64,000 bases of DNA from Labrenzia sp. R4_2 (GTDB lineage Bacteria > Pseudomonadota > Alphaproteobacteria > Rhizobiales > Stappiaceae), in NCBI RefSeq assembly GCF_017743865.1, contig NZ_JAGHRJ010000002.1:248001-312000 (forward strand), written 5' to 3'. Within the stretch, counting starts at the first letter, position 1. Each line of letters starts with the position of its first letter. Shown piece after piece: positions 25,288 to 33,607 of this stretch. Under the pieces are notes generated by a model. The model searched no databases. It saw nothing but the letters and a program-made list of their open reading frames with translations, and had not been told where the DNA came from. The translations under genes were made by a program, and so were the position numbers.

Positions 25288-25524
25288 ATGTCTCAGTCCA
25301 ACGTTAAAACAGATCCAAAACTTGATCAGGAACCTCCCGTAGAGGCCATCAAGCGTATGATCCGTTATACGCAAAAGGAAGCTGACAAAGACGGTCGGAC
25401 CTTTTGCTCATATTTCCTAGATATGGCGCTTCAATCCCTTGAAGACGGCAGCGAAGACCTCGACACTATTCTGAAGTCCAAGGTAACCCCCTTGATGGTC
25501 AATCAGACCAGCACGGGCACCTGA
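25288..25524 (+). CDS. Small orphan protein (78 residues) divergent from the SARP-type regulator
   Basis: A 78-residue acidic protein with no family I recognise. Its middle looks helical (PPVEAIKRMIRYTQKEADKD, then FCSYFLDMALQSLEDGSEDL) and it has no signal peptide or membrane segment. The ATG at 25288 follows a weak GGTGGG; the frame is open further upstream, and an ATG at 25219 is another possible start. It is divergent from the regulator gene and is followed by a strong terminator, which supports it being a real transcript. It could be a small partner of the regulator or of the peptide cluster; this is inference. Confidence 0.55.
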   Translation: MSQSNVKTDPKLDQEPPVEAIKRMIRYTQKEADKDGRTFCSYFLDMALQSLEDGSEDLDTILKSKVTPLMVNQTSTGT

Positions 25525-25838
25525 AACACTGGCCCCATAGCTATCTTGGCGGCAGCGCTTCTGGTCCTCACTGGATCGCGGCTTGTCCAGCTTCAGCGCA
25601 ACGCTCCAAAGACTGACCGGGACACGGGATCCCGGTCTTTTTTCGTTTAAAAGCTAAAAGCGGTCAAAAAGGGCTCAGTACAGTTGAAGGCTGGATCGAT
25701 CTGCGTTCGAAGATCATAAGTGTGCGATTTTTCGCAACTGAAGACGACCGCTTCCTGGCACTACTAAAACTGAGATTGTTAACCGTGAGAGCCGGTCCAA
25801 AAGCTTCATATCTTTGAAAAATTCACTATCAGAAATAA
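25525..25838. other. Non-coding stretch before tRNA-Arg
   Basis: A 314-base gap. It holds the terminator at 25615-25643, and beyond that only the minus-strand downstream flank of the tRNA-Arg gene. No coding signal was seen. Confidence 0.5.
25615..25643 (+). terminator. Rho-independent terminator
   Basis: An 8-bp stem, GACCGGGA (25615-25622) and TCCCGGTC (25630-25637), followed by a run of six T. It lies 90 bases after the stop of the 78-residue orphan gene on the same strand. Confidence 0.88.
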
Positions 25839-25915
25839 TGGCGACCCCGGCAGGATTCGAACCTGCGACCATTCGCTTAGAAGGCGAGTGCTCTATCCAG
25901 CTGAGCTACGGGGCC
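25839..25915 (-). tRNA. tRNA-Arg (anticodon TCT)
   Basis: A complete 77-nt tRNA on the minus strand. The acceptor stem GGCCCCG pairs with CGGGGTC, and the D-loop GCTCAGCTGGATAGAGC, anticodon loop CTTCTAA with TCT, and TTCGAAT T-loop are clear. The CCA end is encoded. It reads AGA/AGG codons, which are rare in this GC-rich genome. Confidence 0.97.
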
Positions 25916-26026
25916 GTGAGCTCGAGATTGATGAGCCCTTTGTGCGGCAAAGCCGCCAATCCTGTCGATATCAAAACGATCATTTCAACAATCATTTTTG
26001 TTTGGGACAAGGACATTACTACCGGC

Positions 26027-26332
26027 TTAGTGCGTCCAGGGCGCGACGCGGTCGAACTTGAAATTATCAGCGTAGGCAGCACCGCGTACCACACGTGCCT
26101 GCGATTTCTCTACACGATATGGGATAGCCTGGCGCTTTGCATAAGCGACGGCGTCTTCCTGGCTTTCGAACACCATGCGCACTTGCTGCTTCATATCCGA
26201 AGACGATGTGTAACCCATCAAGGGTTCAACGGACTTGGCCACCTCCGGTTCAAAATCCAGAACCCATTTTTGCGTTTTGGCCTTACCGGACTGCGTCGCC
26301 GTTTTTGCCGGCTGGTAAATGCGCGCGACCAT
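26027..26332 (-). CDS. NDUFS4-type complex I accessory subunit
   Basis: A 101-residue protein of the ETC complex I subunit conserved region family, the alphaproteobacterial counterpart of mitochondrial NDUFS4 (18 kDa). Family marks are ARIYQPAKTATQSGK near the start, WVLDFEP, the MGYTSSSD motif near residue 40, and FESQEDAVAYAKRQ with VRVVxGxxYADNFKFDRVAPWTH at the end. It binds the peripheral arm of NADH:quinone oxidoreductase and helps assembly or stability. The nuo operon is not in the window, so the gene is unlinked, as is usual for this subunit in alphaproteobacteria. Confidence 0.93.
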   Translation of the reverse strand: MVARIYQPAKTATQSGKAKTQKWVLDFEPEVAKSVEPLMGYTSSSDMKQQVRMVFESQEDAVAYAKRQAIPYRVEKSQARVVRGAAYADNFKFDRVAPWTH

Positions 26333-26758
26333 AGGTCTTATCCTGTGCTCAGTTTGACTTGTGGCAGAACTCTCATCAGCTTGTTCCCTCCTTTGATCCG
26401 GAAGTCAATATCTGCAGTCTAACTGTGCTGATTTCACGCGCTAATTTACAGCGCACCTCTAGCGGACTCAGGTTACGGCCACGACCGGATTGCCGGGGAA
26501 AAAAAATCCCAAACAGAAACGACGCTTCGTATGCAATGCTGAGTTAACGATGTGAAAGAAATTGGATAATCAGTTGCGTTGCATTATGGCACAAAAACAC
26601 AACCTATGCTATCTACCTGCCTAGAATGAGAAAGTTACGAGTGCATTCTGCCGTTAAGTTCTGCCACCCGAATTGTTTGGCAAATAAGAACACCGGCAAA
26701 AAATGGTGTCCGGGACCCGAAAGGCTTATCCGCTCACCCAATAACAGGAAGGCCAGTC
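26333..26758. other. Non-coding stretch, AT-rich
   Basis: A 426-base gap between divergent genes. The bases near 26570-26720 are AT-rich and probably carry the promoter of the following orphan pair; ACAGGAAGG before 26759 is its ribosome-binding site. Short open frames here have no credible starts. No repeat or RNA gene was recognised. Confidence 0.5.
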
Positions 26759-27007
26759 ATGCAACATCACTTTCAGAACCTTTTTGGTTTTAAGAGCGAT
26801 GATCAGATTTCTTTTGATCTGCCTGAAACAACTCGCCTGGACCCAGTTGGATTGCGCGCTGATATTGACGCTGCAAACCTCAGCGAGATGTGGACCATGA
26901 TTTTAACACTCGACTACGCCGTTGAAGACGTTGCCGACCTCCCGCCTGAGAAACAGGAAGAATTCTTGAACGTCATGTCCTTGTTGCTCACAGCGTTCAA
27001 TCGGTAA
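26759..27007 (+). CDS. Small hypothetical protein (82 residues)
   Basis: An acidic 82-residue protein with no recognised family. It has a mainly helical C-terminal half (LSEMWTMILTLDYAVEDVADLPPEKQEEFLNVMSLLLTAF) and no signal peptide. The ATG at 26759 is preceded by AGGAAGG about 7 bases upstream, which supports translation. The next orphan gene starts 28 bases after its stop on the same strand, so the two probably form an operon. Confidence 0.6.
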   Translation: MQHHFQNLFGFKSDDQISFDLPETTRLDPVGLRADIDAANLSEMWTMILTLDYAVEDVADLPPEKQEEFLNVMSLLLTAFNR

Positions 27008-27035
27008 GGCGAAACGAAAAGGGTACCGTAATACT

Positions 27036-27551
27036 GTGCTGACACGTCCGGCATCTCAATTCACAGAGCTTGGGACCAAGGTTATAGAACAAGGCCTTGC
27101 AGACCCAAAACTGTCTGAATTCTATGAAGCAATTCAATCCGCGTCGCACCAGGCCACACCCAGCTCTCTCAAACCTTACATCAATTATCTGAGCCTGTGT
27201 TCCGACAAGGTTTCAGACATGGAACCGCCTCCGATTTTCTATGTTGGACGCGAATCCAGCCAACGGTTGCTGTTTGGCGATCAGTGGGCCACCCCGCAAG
27301 CCTCGAGCGGTCCGGCATCTGGATTGCGCACACCTGATCCGGAATTGGAAAAAGCTTCAGCTGACGCCTATAAAGCGGCGCTCAATCTTCAGCCCTATTA
27401 CGGTTACGCACGCACCCTGATCTCACTTAACGGCGAGACATACGAAATCGCGTTCGAACGGCTGATCGTCGGTATCAATCCTGCGCCAACGGCAAGTTAT
27501 CAGATTTGCGCCTACTTCGGCGTTATTCAGGATCTGCAGCGCCGCCTTTAG
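27036..27551 (+). CDS. Hypothetical protein (171 residues)
   Basis: No family is recognised. The N-terminal half is helical (FTELGTKVIEQGLADPKLSEFYEAIQ), then a segment with FYVGRESSQRLLFG, and a C-terminal part rich in beta-like strands (YYGYARTLISLNGETYEIAFERLIVGI). This outline is reminiscent of a PAS-like ligand-binding fold, but this is only an impression. It starts with GTG at 27036. The last 29 bases overlap the end of the convergent gene at 27523. Confidence 0.55.
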   Translation: MLTRPASQFTELGTKVIEQGLADPKLSEFYEAIQSASHQATPSSLKPYINYLSLCSDKVSDMEPPPIFYVGRESSQRLLFGDQWATPQASSGPASGLRTPDPELEKASADAYKAALNLQPYYGYARTLISLNGETYEIAFERLIVGINPAPTASYQICAYFGVIQDLQRRL

Positions 27552-28236
27552 CCGCAATCGTCCGTGCGAGGCCAATAAGGTCGCTGCGGGTGGAATACAC
27601 CAGCCAATCATCCGGACGGATGTGGCCGGGCGGCATCTCCCAATGAGTGCCACGGGGCACGAACCGCCGATACCCGACCCGGATGCCAAACCCTTTTTCA
27701 GCGGCAGTCGCCGCCATCAATCCATAGAGATAGTCAGGCGACCATTTCAAAAGGGCCACAAGAAAGCCAAGTTGGGTCAAGGGCTCAGCAAGCCCTTTGC
27801 CGCGGACATCACGGCGCAGCCACAAATTGCCGTGATAAACAATCTTACCCCGGAGTAAATACGCATCGTGGGCATGTTCGTTGCCGAAACGCGCTTGCGG
27901 ATTCGGATCGACAAATATCCGCCGCTGCTGTTGCTGCCAATGTTCTGCAAGGCTCCGGTCCTGGAGATCCTCAACTTTCGCTGCCTGAACGGAAACGACA
28001 TTTCCTCGATTGTCATACGCGCCGATCCAAAAGGCGGTTGAACCGTGGAGATCGAAAAACCGGGGCGAAAAGTCCTCCATCAGATACTTGTCTTCAGTCT
28101 TCCGGATGGTCTTCTCGAAAAGGCCAAAATCGCTGCTTTCCCTAACAGTCAGCCCGCCGCCTGAAATTAGCGCCTTTACAACGGCGATCGCCGCGGCCAC
28201 CTCCAAGGTAGTTTGGTGTTTTTGATCGTTGATCAT
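27523..28236 (-). CDS. Hypothetical protein with GNAT-like features
   Basis: A 237-residue cytoplasmic protein. A stretch near residue 145 (LWLRRDVRGKGLAEPLTQLG) resembles the acetyl-CoA loop of GNAT enzymes, R-x-x-G-x-G/A, and the later GFGIRVGYRRF also fits that fold. The N-terminal 100 residues have no match I can name. The open frame extends to 28455 across the tRNA-Pro gene, so I take the ATG at 28236 instead. Its end overlaps the convergent orphan gene by 29 bases. Confidence 0.6.
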   Translation of the reverse strand: MINDQKHQTTLEVAAAIAVVKALISGGGLTVRESSDFGLFEKTIRKTEDKYLMEDFSPRFFDLHGSTAFWIGAYDNRGNVVSVQAAKVEDLQDRSLAEHWQQQQRRIFVDPNPQARFGNEHAHDAYLLRGKIVYHGNLWLRRDVRGKGLAEPLTQLGFLVALLKWSPDYLYGLMAATAAEKGFGIRVGYRRFVPRGTHWEMPPGHIRPDDWLVYSTRSDLIGLARTIAAKGGAADPE

Positions 28237-28440
28237 CTCGCCCTGCCTGCCTCGGGCAAAGCGGTCCCGCCGCTTCTCTCCCGGTCCCCAGACAAAGTTG
28301 AGGCACCTCTGAGGGATGCACAAGGAAAACAACACAACTTCCCCGATTTCCTCAGAAACACAGCTTTGATCAAACCAAAATCCAGACAAACAACGCGTTT
28401 GCTGGTTAGCCGGCACAATAGTTTTTATGGAGAGAGAAAG

Positions 28441-28517
<77 letters not shown>

Positions 28518-28643
28518 ACGGCTGGTTTGGGCGGTGTATCCGCGTTTGCATCGTTCGTCAAGTAGCGAAAGTCACGCTCTGAGTTCATGCTTGTGGACAG
28601 TCAATTTCAGAGCTGTGATGCACTTCCAAAGACACGGGTTTCG

Positions 28644-29141
28644 TCAGGCGTCGTTCAGTCCCATCGAGCCGGCAACAACTTCGTCTCCCGGTTTGATGCC
28701 AAGCTTGGCCGCAGTTCCCGCATTGAGCTCAAGAACGAATTTTGCCGGCGCGCCGGACGGGATGACTTTTTCCGAATACGGCGTGGTGTCCGCTGCAATG
28801 CTGACGATCTCCCCTTGAGAGGAAATGAAAATAATATCGAGCGGCAGCGGTGTGTTTTTCATCCAGAAATGGCGCTCGAATTCGCCGTCGAATATGAACA
28901 GCATACCATGTTCGGCTGCCATTTCTTCGCGGAACATCAGCCCCTTCGCCCGTTGCGTATCCGTTGAAGCCACTTCCACCGTGAACCGATGTTCGTTCGC
29001 GCCGGAAATGACGGTCAGCGGCTCGGTTGGAAGTGTTTGACTGTTCCCGGCAAACGACCCGTTGCTGACGGCGCTCAAAAGGATGGCAAAGCCTACACAC
29101 AATGCCAGGGCAACGGATCGGGGCAATTGGTACGCGTTCAT
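28644..29141 (-). CDS. DUF192 family secreted protein
   Basis: A 165-residue protein with an N-terminal signal sequence or anchor (VALALCVGFAILLSAV), then a DUF192 domain. The conserved series is visible: RAKGLMFREEM, GMLFIFD, HFWMKNTPLPLDIIFI, and APAKFVLELNAG. The family has a compact beta-barrel fold and no agreed function. It lies downstream of the cold-shock gene on the same strand, with a terminator between them. Confidence 0.88.
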   Translation of the reverse strand: MNAYQLPRSVALALCVGFAILLSAVSNGSFAGNSQTLPTEPLTVISGANEHRFTVEVASTDTQRAKGLMFREEMAAEHGMLFIFDGEFERHFWMKNTPLPLDIIFISSQGEIVSIAADTTPYSEKVIPSGAPAKFVLELNAGTAAKLGIKPGDEVVAGSMGLNDA

Positions 29142-29182
29142 GAGAACTCCGGTTGCGACAGGTCCTATTCAGATACACCATT

Positions 29183-29207
29183 AAAAAAGGCCGGAACATG
29201 TCCGGCC
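29183..29207 (-). terminator. Rho-independent terminator after the cold-shock gene
   Basis: A 7-bp stem, GGCCGGA (29189-29195) and TCCGGCC (29201-29207), followed on the minus strand by six U (A-run 29183-29188). It separates the cold-shock gene from the DUF192 gene. Confidence 0.9.
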
Positions 29208-29229
29208 GTAAACTGTGATGTAATTCGGT

Positions 29230-29811
29230 TCAATGAGACGCTGGAATGTGGGTTCCGCTTCCGACCGGTCGGATCTCGGCAGCCATACGTCCCTTCGGAC
29301 CGGTACCGAAGCGCACAAGCACCTCTTGGCCAGGCCGAAGTTCGGTAATGCCATACCGGCGAAGCGTCTCCATATGGATGAAGATGTCTTCGGTCCCCTC
29401 ACCTTGTGTCAGGAAGCCGAAGCCCTTCACACGGTTGAACCACTTGACGGTCGCGGTCTCGAAGCCGGTCTCCGGGACCACCTGTACGTGGGTCCGCGAA
29501 GGCGGCAATTGAGACGGGTGAACGGCCGTACTCTCATCCATGGAAAGGATACGAAACGCCTGAAGACCGCGCGGCCGGTCCAAAACCTCGCATACGACAC
29601 GTGCGCCTTCGTAAGCGGTCTGGAAGCCGTCCCGCCTGAGGCATGTCACGTGAAGCAGAATGTCTGTCTCGCCACTGTCCGGCACGATAAAGCCGTAGCC
29701 CTTACCGACGTCGAACCATTTAATCGTTCCGGCAACCTCGAATACATCAACGGCAACATCTTCCGTCAGGTCTTCGAGTGCGCGGGGATCCCGTGCGGCT
29801 TTAACCCCCAT
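29230..29811 (-). CDS. Two-domain cold-shock protein
   Basis: A protein of about 193 residues with two cold-shock domains. Each begins with an RNP1-containing strand set: AGTIKWFDVGKGYGFIVPD in the first, and TATVKWFNRVKGFGFLTQ in the second, each followed by a DI(L/F)(L/I)H segment. Between them is a linker with STAVHPSQLP. This tandem architecture is common in Hyphomicrobiales. The protein would bind single-stranded RNA or DNA. The frame is open to a GTG at 29865, but the ATG at 29811 is preferred. Confidence 0.92.
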   Translation of the reverse strand: MGVKAARDPRALEDLTEDVAVDVFEVAGTIKWFDVGKGYGFIVPDSGETDILLHVTCLRRDGFQTAYEGARVVCEVLDRPRGLQAFRILSMDESTAVHPSQLPPSRTHVQVVPETGFETATVKWFNRVKGFGFLTQGEGTEDIFIHMETLRRYGITELRPGQEVLVRFGTGPKGRMAAEIRPVGSGTHIPASH

Positions 29812-29957
29812 AATCAAATGTCCCGTCTCTGGTGCACATCTACCAGCTATGGGCCCGATAACCACGCACCCGACAGCTGATTCCTAACAAAAGGATAACA
29901 CCGCACATTTCGCCGGAAAGAAAAATTAACAGACTAACCACAGACGATTTCAGCGAT

Positions 29958-30728
29958 TTACGCCGATTTCATAGGAAAATTTGCGAAAGTCGCCGCGAGT
30001 GGCGTCCGCAAGATAGCTTTCGCAATCGAATCGATCGGCGTTTCTTCTCGGTTGAGAATCACCAGATCTGCACCGCTGCGGGCTGCGATAACGGGCAATT
30101 GCGCAGCCGGGTGCACCACCAGGGAAGACCCGAGAACGAGAAACACATCACAGGACTGGCATGCGTCCACCGCCCGTTCCATTTCCTTTTCCGGCATGGC
30201 CTGACCGAAACTGATGACCGCTGCTTTCAAAAGCCCACCACATGCCGTGCAGCGCGGAGTGGTCCCAGACTCGACTGCGGTTTTTTGATCATCCAGGGCG
30301 GCCTCACGGCCACATTCCAAACAAGTGGCAAAGGTGGAGTTGCCGTGCAGCTCGATCAGTTTGCCCGCTGAAGCTCCCGATCGCTGATGCAATCCGTCGA
30401 CATTCTGCGTGATCAAGGTGGACAACTGTCCATTTGCATCAAGACTGCTCAGTGCAAGATGCGCTGCATTCGGTTCTGCGTCCGAGAAAAACGACTGCAT
30501 TTCGAACCGACGGTCCCAGTCTTCAAGACGGCTCTCTTCAAAAGCCAGAAAATCCTGATATTGAACAGGAGCACGTTGAGACCAAATACCACCCGGTGAC
30601 CGGAAATCCGGGATGCCGGAATCAGTTGAGATACCCGCGCCCGTCAAAGCCACGATCGATCCCGTGGGCATTTCGGCGAAAGACGACACAAATTCCTGCG
30701 CTTCGGCCAGTTCGGTGATGATCTTCAT
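29958..30728 (-). CDS. cobB: NAD-dependent protein deacylase, sirtuin
   Basis: A 256-residue SIR2-family enzyme that removes acyl groups from lysine using NAD+. The NAD-binding GAGISTDSGIPDFRS (residues 30-44), the catalytic TQNVDGLHQRSG with ELHGN, and the zinc cysteine pairs CLECG and CTACG are all intact. It ends in the usual NAD-ribose loop LGSSLVVHPAAQLP. It has no co-directional partner, and the glyoxalase gene is divergent 52 bases away. Confidence 0.95.
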   Translation of the reverse strand: MKIITELAEAQEFVSSFAEMPTGSIVALTGAGISTDSGIPDFRSPGGIWSQRAPVQYQDFLAFEESRLEDWDRRFEMQSFFSDAEPNAAHLALSSLDANGQLSTLITQNVDGLHQRSGASAGKLIELHGNSTFATCLECGREAALDDQKTAVESGTTPRCTACGGLLKAAVISFGQAMPEKEMERAVDACQSCDVFLVLGSSLVVHPAAQLPVIAARSGADLVILNREETPIDSIAKAILRTPLAATFANFPMKSA

Positions 30729-30780
30729 GAGCCGGTCCGTTGCTCCATCAAATTTAAAACGCTGCTAAAGAGGGTAAGAC

Positions 30781-31221
30781 ATGCGTTATTTGCACACCAT
30801 GGTTCGTGTTTCCAATTTGGAAGAATCGCTCGATTTTTACTGCAACAAAATGGGCATGACCGAAACCCGCCGCTATGAAAGCGAACAGGGCCGGTTCACT
30901 CTCGTGTTCCTGGCAAGCTCTGATGACGTTGACAGCGCGAAGGAAAACGCCCGTCCGGTTCTGGAACTTACCTATAACTGGGACCCGGAAGAATACACCG
31001 GCGGGCGCAACTTCGGTCACCTCGCGTATGAAGTCGACAACATCTATGAGTTCTGTGAAGCCTTGCAGAGCAAAGGTGTGACCATCAATCGCCCGCCACG
31101 CGATGGCCGCATGGCGTTTGTTCGCTCCCCGGACAACATCTCTTTCGAGCTCCTGCAAACAGGTCAGGCGCTTGAAATCAAGGAACCCTGGGCGTCTATG
31201 GGCAACACCGGCGAGTGGTGA
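30781..31221 (+). CDS. gloA: Lactoylglutathione lyase (glyoxalase I)
   Basis: A 146-residue metal-dependent lyase that turns the methylglyoxal-glutathione adduct into S-lactoylglutathione. The four metal ligands are seen in order: His5 in LHTMV, Glu in VLELTYN, His in FGHLAYEV, and Glu in SFELLQ. The length and ligands fit the nickel-type (E. coli-like) short class. AGAGGGTAAGAC supplies the ribosome-binding site before the ATG. A terminator follows. Confidence 0.95.
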   Translation: MRYLHTMVRVSNLEESLDFYCNKMGMTETRRYESEQGRFTLVFLASSDDVDSAKENARPVLELTYNWDPEEYTGGRNFGHLAYEVDNIYEFCEALQSKGVTINRPPRDGRMAFVRSPDNISFELLQTGQALEIKEPWASMGNTGEW

Positions 31222-31288
31222 TCCGGCTAAAGGTATCCCCGCCGAGCTCAGACAAATGATTTCCGGCTGATCGCCGGTTTTCAACAAG

Positions 31289-31321
31289 CACAGGCCCGAG
31301 TTTCCGGGCCTGTGAAATTTT
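31289..31321 (+). terminator. Terminator after gloA
   Basis: A 10-bp stem, CACAGGCCCG (31289-31298) and CGGGCCTGTG (31305-31314), followed by AAATTTT. It lies about 70 bases after the gloA stop. Confidence 0.8.
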
Positions 31322-31392
31322 CTCCAAAAGGCACTTGCGGGCCAATCATTTCCCGCCTATAAGCCTCCCCACGACGCAACCGCGTCGACCGC

Positions 31393-31468
31393 GCGCCCAT
31401 CGTCTAGCGGTCTAGGACGCCGCCCTTTCACGGCGGAAACACGGGTTCGAGTCCCGTTGGGCGTGCCA
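31393..31468 (+). tRNA. tRNA-Glu (anticodon TTC)
   Basis: A complete 76-nt tRNA. The acceptor GCGCCCA pairs with TGGGCGT, the anticodon loop has TTC (CCTTTCACGG), the T-arm is GGGTTCGAGTCCC, and CCA is encoded. Confidence 0.97.
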
Positions 31469-31754
31469 TTTTCTTCTCATTACAAATTCAAACAAGCTGC
31501 TTAGTTACGCTAAGGAAAGCGTGGCTTTTATGCGAGAATTCGGCTATTGTTTGACCGAACTGAGGCAGGCGAAATCGGCAGTGATGCTGAGTTTTTTGTG
31601 TTTTTTAGCCGTAACTCTGTCATTTCCGGCCTCTTGTGACACACATTACAGTCTGACAACGCCTTGGCAGGTATACATGTTCTCACTTGAACGAATATCT
31701 GAACAAGATCGGATCAACCGACCGGCGACACCAAATCGATGAGAGGACATGGAG

Positions 31755-33323
31755 ATGTTCAAACACTTGATCGCCGTGCTTGCAATTGTACTCGCTGGCA
31801 CCGCACCTGCACTTGCAAAACGCGTTGCTCTGGTTATCGGCAACGGCGCTTATGAACACACAATCGCACTGCCAAACCCGGCCAACGACGCTGAAGTCAT
31901 GGCCGGTAAATTGCGCGGACTAGGTTTCGACGTTGTGTCCGGTATGGACCAATCCTACACGGACATGCGCCGGACGGTAATGGAATTCGCAAAAAAGGCC
32001 TATGGGGCCGACATTGCGCTTCTGTTCTATGCAGGCCACGGCATGCAGATCGCTGGCCAAAACCTTTTGATCCCGGTTGACGCGAAAATTGAAGACGAGA
32101 CCTCGATTGATTTTGAGACAATCTCGGTCGACTTCATCATGCGCCAGATGTCGAAAGACGTGAAAGTGCAGATGGTCTTTCTTGACGCGTGCCGTGATAA
32201 CCCCTTGGCCCGGACCTTGGCCCGCCGGATGGGGCCGAGTCGCTCCGGCGCCGTTGGGACAGGCCTCGCGGAGATCAAGGTTCAGGAAACCGGCGGTGAA
32301 GGCTCTGTGATTGCATTCTCAACCAGCCCGGGCGATGTTGCCCTCGATGGTGAAGGCAGCAACTCGCCGTTTACATCCGCTTTGATCCGCCACATCGACA
32401 CCCCGAACGCATCCATTCAAACTGTCATGACACGGGTTACTGGCGATGTTTATGACGCAACTGAAAAGCGTCAGCGCCCTTGGGTGAACGCCTCCCTGAT
32501 CGGCGAAGTTTTCTTGAACAAACAGAGTGATGCCGGATCTCAACAAGTTGCGAGCCTTGGTGACACCGCCAAAACAGCGCCGCAGGCTGTTCAACCGGCT
32601 GCTTCGTCGGCAGCAACCCAATCCACCATCGCGTGGGAGCGGGAAAAACTGGTCTGGAACACCGTGAAGGAAAGCGACACGGTTGCCGACTATGAGGCCT
32701 ACTTGTCCGCGTATCCGGCAGGCACCTTCAAAAACTTCGCACGCAACGCCATCAAACGCTTGCAAGAAGGCACACAAGTTGCGGCGCGAAATTCCTCAGC
32801 CAACGATGCGACAACAGCCACCGGCGTAGCGAGTTCGGCAACAGCGCTGCCGGACCCGCAAAAGGCAGTTCCTGGGACAGCTGAAACAGAAGCATCAATC
32901 GGCTGGAACCGCACGGCACGCCGTGAAGTCCAGACACGGCTGAACCTTTCCGGCAACAATGTCGGTCGTCCAGATGGTGCGTTTGGCCCGAAAACCCGCG
33001 CTGGCATCACTGCCTGGCAGACCCAGAACGGTTTGGTCCCAAGTGGCTATTTCACAGCTGCGCAATACGTGCTGCTGACGTCTCAGACCGAGACCCAGTA
33101 CGCGGCCTATGTTGCAGAAGTGAACCGCAAACGGGCAGCAGCTGCTGCAGCCAAGAAGACACGCAGCAGCACAACCCGGACCAACACGGCGACCACTCAC
33201 AATCATCAGAACACACGTCAGCGCCAACAGAACAACAATAACGGTGGCAACACCGCAGGCGCAGCGTTCATGGGTGGCGTTGTTGGTGGCATTATCGGCG
33301 GAGCCATCGGCAGCAGGTACTGA
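31755..33323 (+). CDS. Secreted metacaspase-like protein with peptidoglycan-binding domain
   Basis: A 522-residue exported caspase-fold protein. A signal peptide (MFKHLIAVLAIVLAGTAPALA) precedes a peptidase C14 domain at about residues 22-240 with the catalytic pair His95 (FYAGHG) and Cys146 (LDACRDNP). After a low-complexity linker with a WxxVKESDTVADYEAYLSAYP repeat-like segment comes a peptidoglycan-binding domain near residue 395 (RREVQTRLNLSGNNVGRPDG). The protein ends in a Gly-zipper (FMGGVVGGIIGGAIGSRY) that could insert in the outer membrane. GAGAGG lies 8 bases before the ATG at 31755; an ATG at 31749 is too close to it. Metacaspases cut after Arg/Lys; the target is unknown. Confidence 0.9.
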   Translation: MFKHLIAVLAIVLAGTAPALAKRVALVIGNGAYEHTIALPNPANDAEVMAGKLRGLGFDVVSGMDQSYTDMRRTVMEFAKKAYGADIALLFYAGHGMQIAGQNLLIPVDAKIEDETSIDFETISVDFIMRQMSKDVKVQMVFLDACRDNPLARTLARRMGPSRSGAVGTGLAEIKVQETGGEGSVIAFSTSPGDVALDGEGSNSPFTSALIRHIDTPNASIQTVMTRVTGDVYDATEKRQRPWVNASLIGEVFLNKQSDAGSQQVASLGDTAKTAPQAVQPAASSAATQSTIAWEREKLVWNTVKESDTVADYEAYLSAYPAGTFKNFARNAIKRLQEGTQVAARNSSANDATTATGVASSATALPDPQKAVPGTAETEASIGWNRTARREVQTRLNLSGNNVGRPDGAFGPKTRAGITAWQTQNGLVPSGYFTAAQYVLLTSQTETQYAAYVAEVNRKRAAAAAAKKTRSSTTRTNTATTHNHQNTRQRQQNNNNGGNTAGAAFMGGVVGGIIGGAIGSRY

Positions 33324-33372
33324 CTAATCGTGTTCGACCTGCCCCATTTGTCGGGACAACGAAAGAGTCATA

Positions 33373-33400
33373 AAAGGCCGGTTAATAACCGGCCTTTCTT
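33373..33400 (+). terminator. Terminator after the caspase gene
   Basis: An 11-bp perfect stem, AAAGGCCGGTT (33373-33383) and AACCGGCCTTT (33387-33397), then TTCTT-type sequence. It lies 50 bases after the caspase stop and could also slow transcription arriving from the convergent cyclase operon. Confidence 0.85.
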
Positions 33401-33607
33401 CGCATCAAATAATCCGCCCAAAAGATCAAATAAGCTTTGAAATTGAACACAGAATGCGCAGGGTCTTTGCCCCCTTTAAGTAATGCGTATGCTCTAGCTG
33501 CCTCCGGAGAGTTCGACTACACAGCACCTGCCTCCCTCTAAATCGCAAGCAACCTGACAGCCGTTCGGTTTCAAGAAATTTGGAATGGATTACCTAAGTA
33601 TCAAAGG

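Noticed and set aside
31521-31742. A 73-codon frame with a hydrophobic stretch just before the caspase gene.
   Set aside because: It has no credible ribosome-binding site and no family, and it occupies the likely promoter of the caspase gene; I could not support it.
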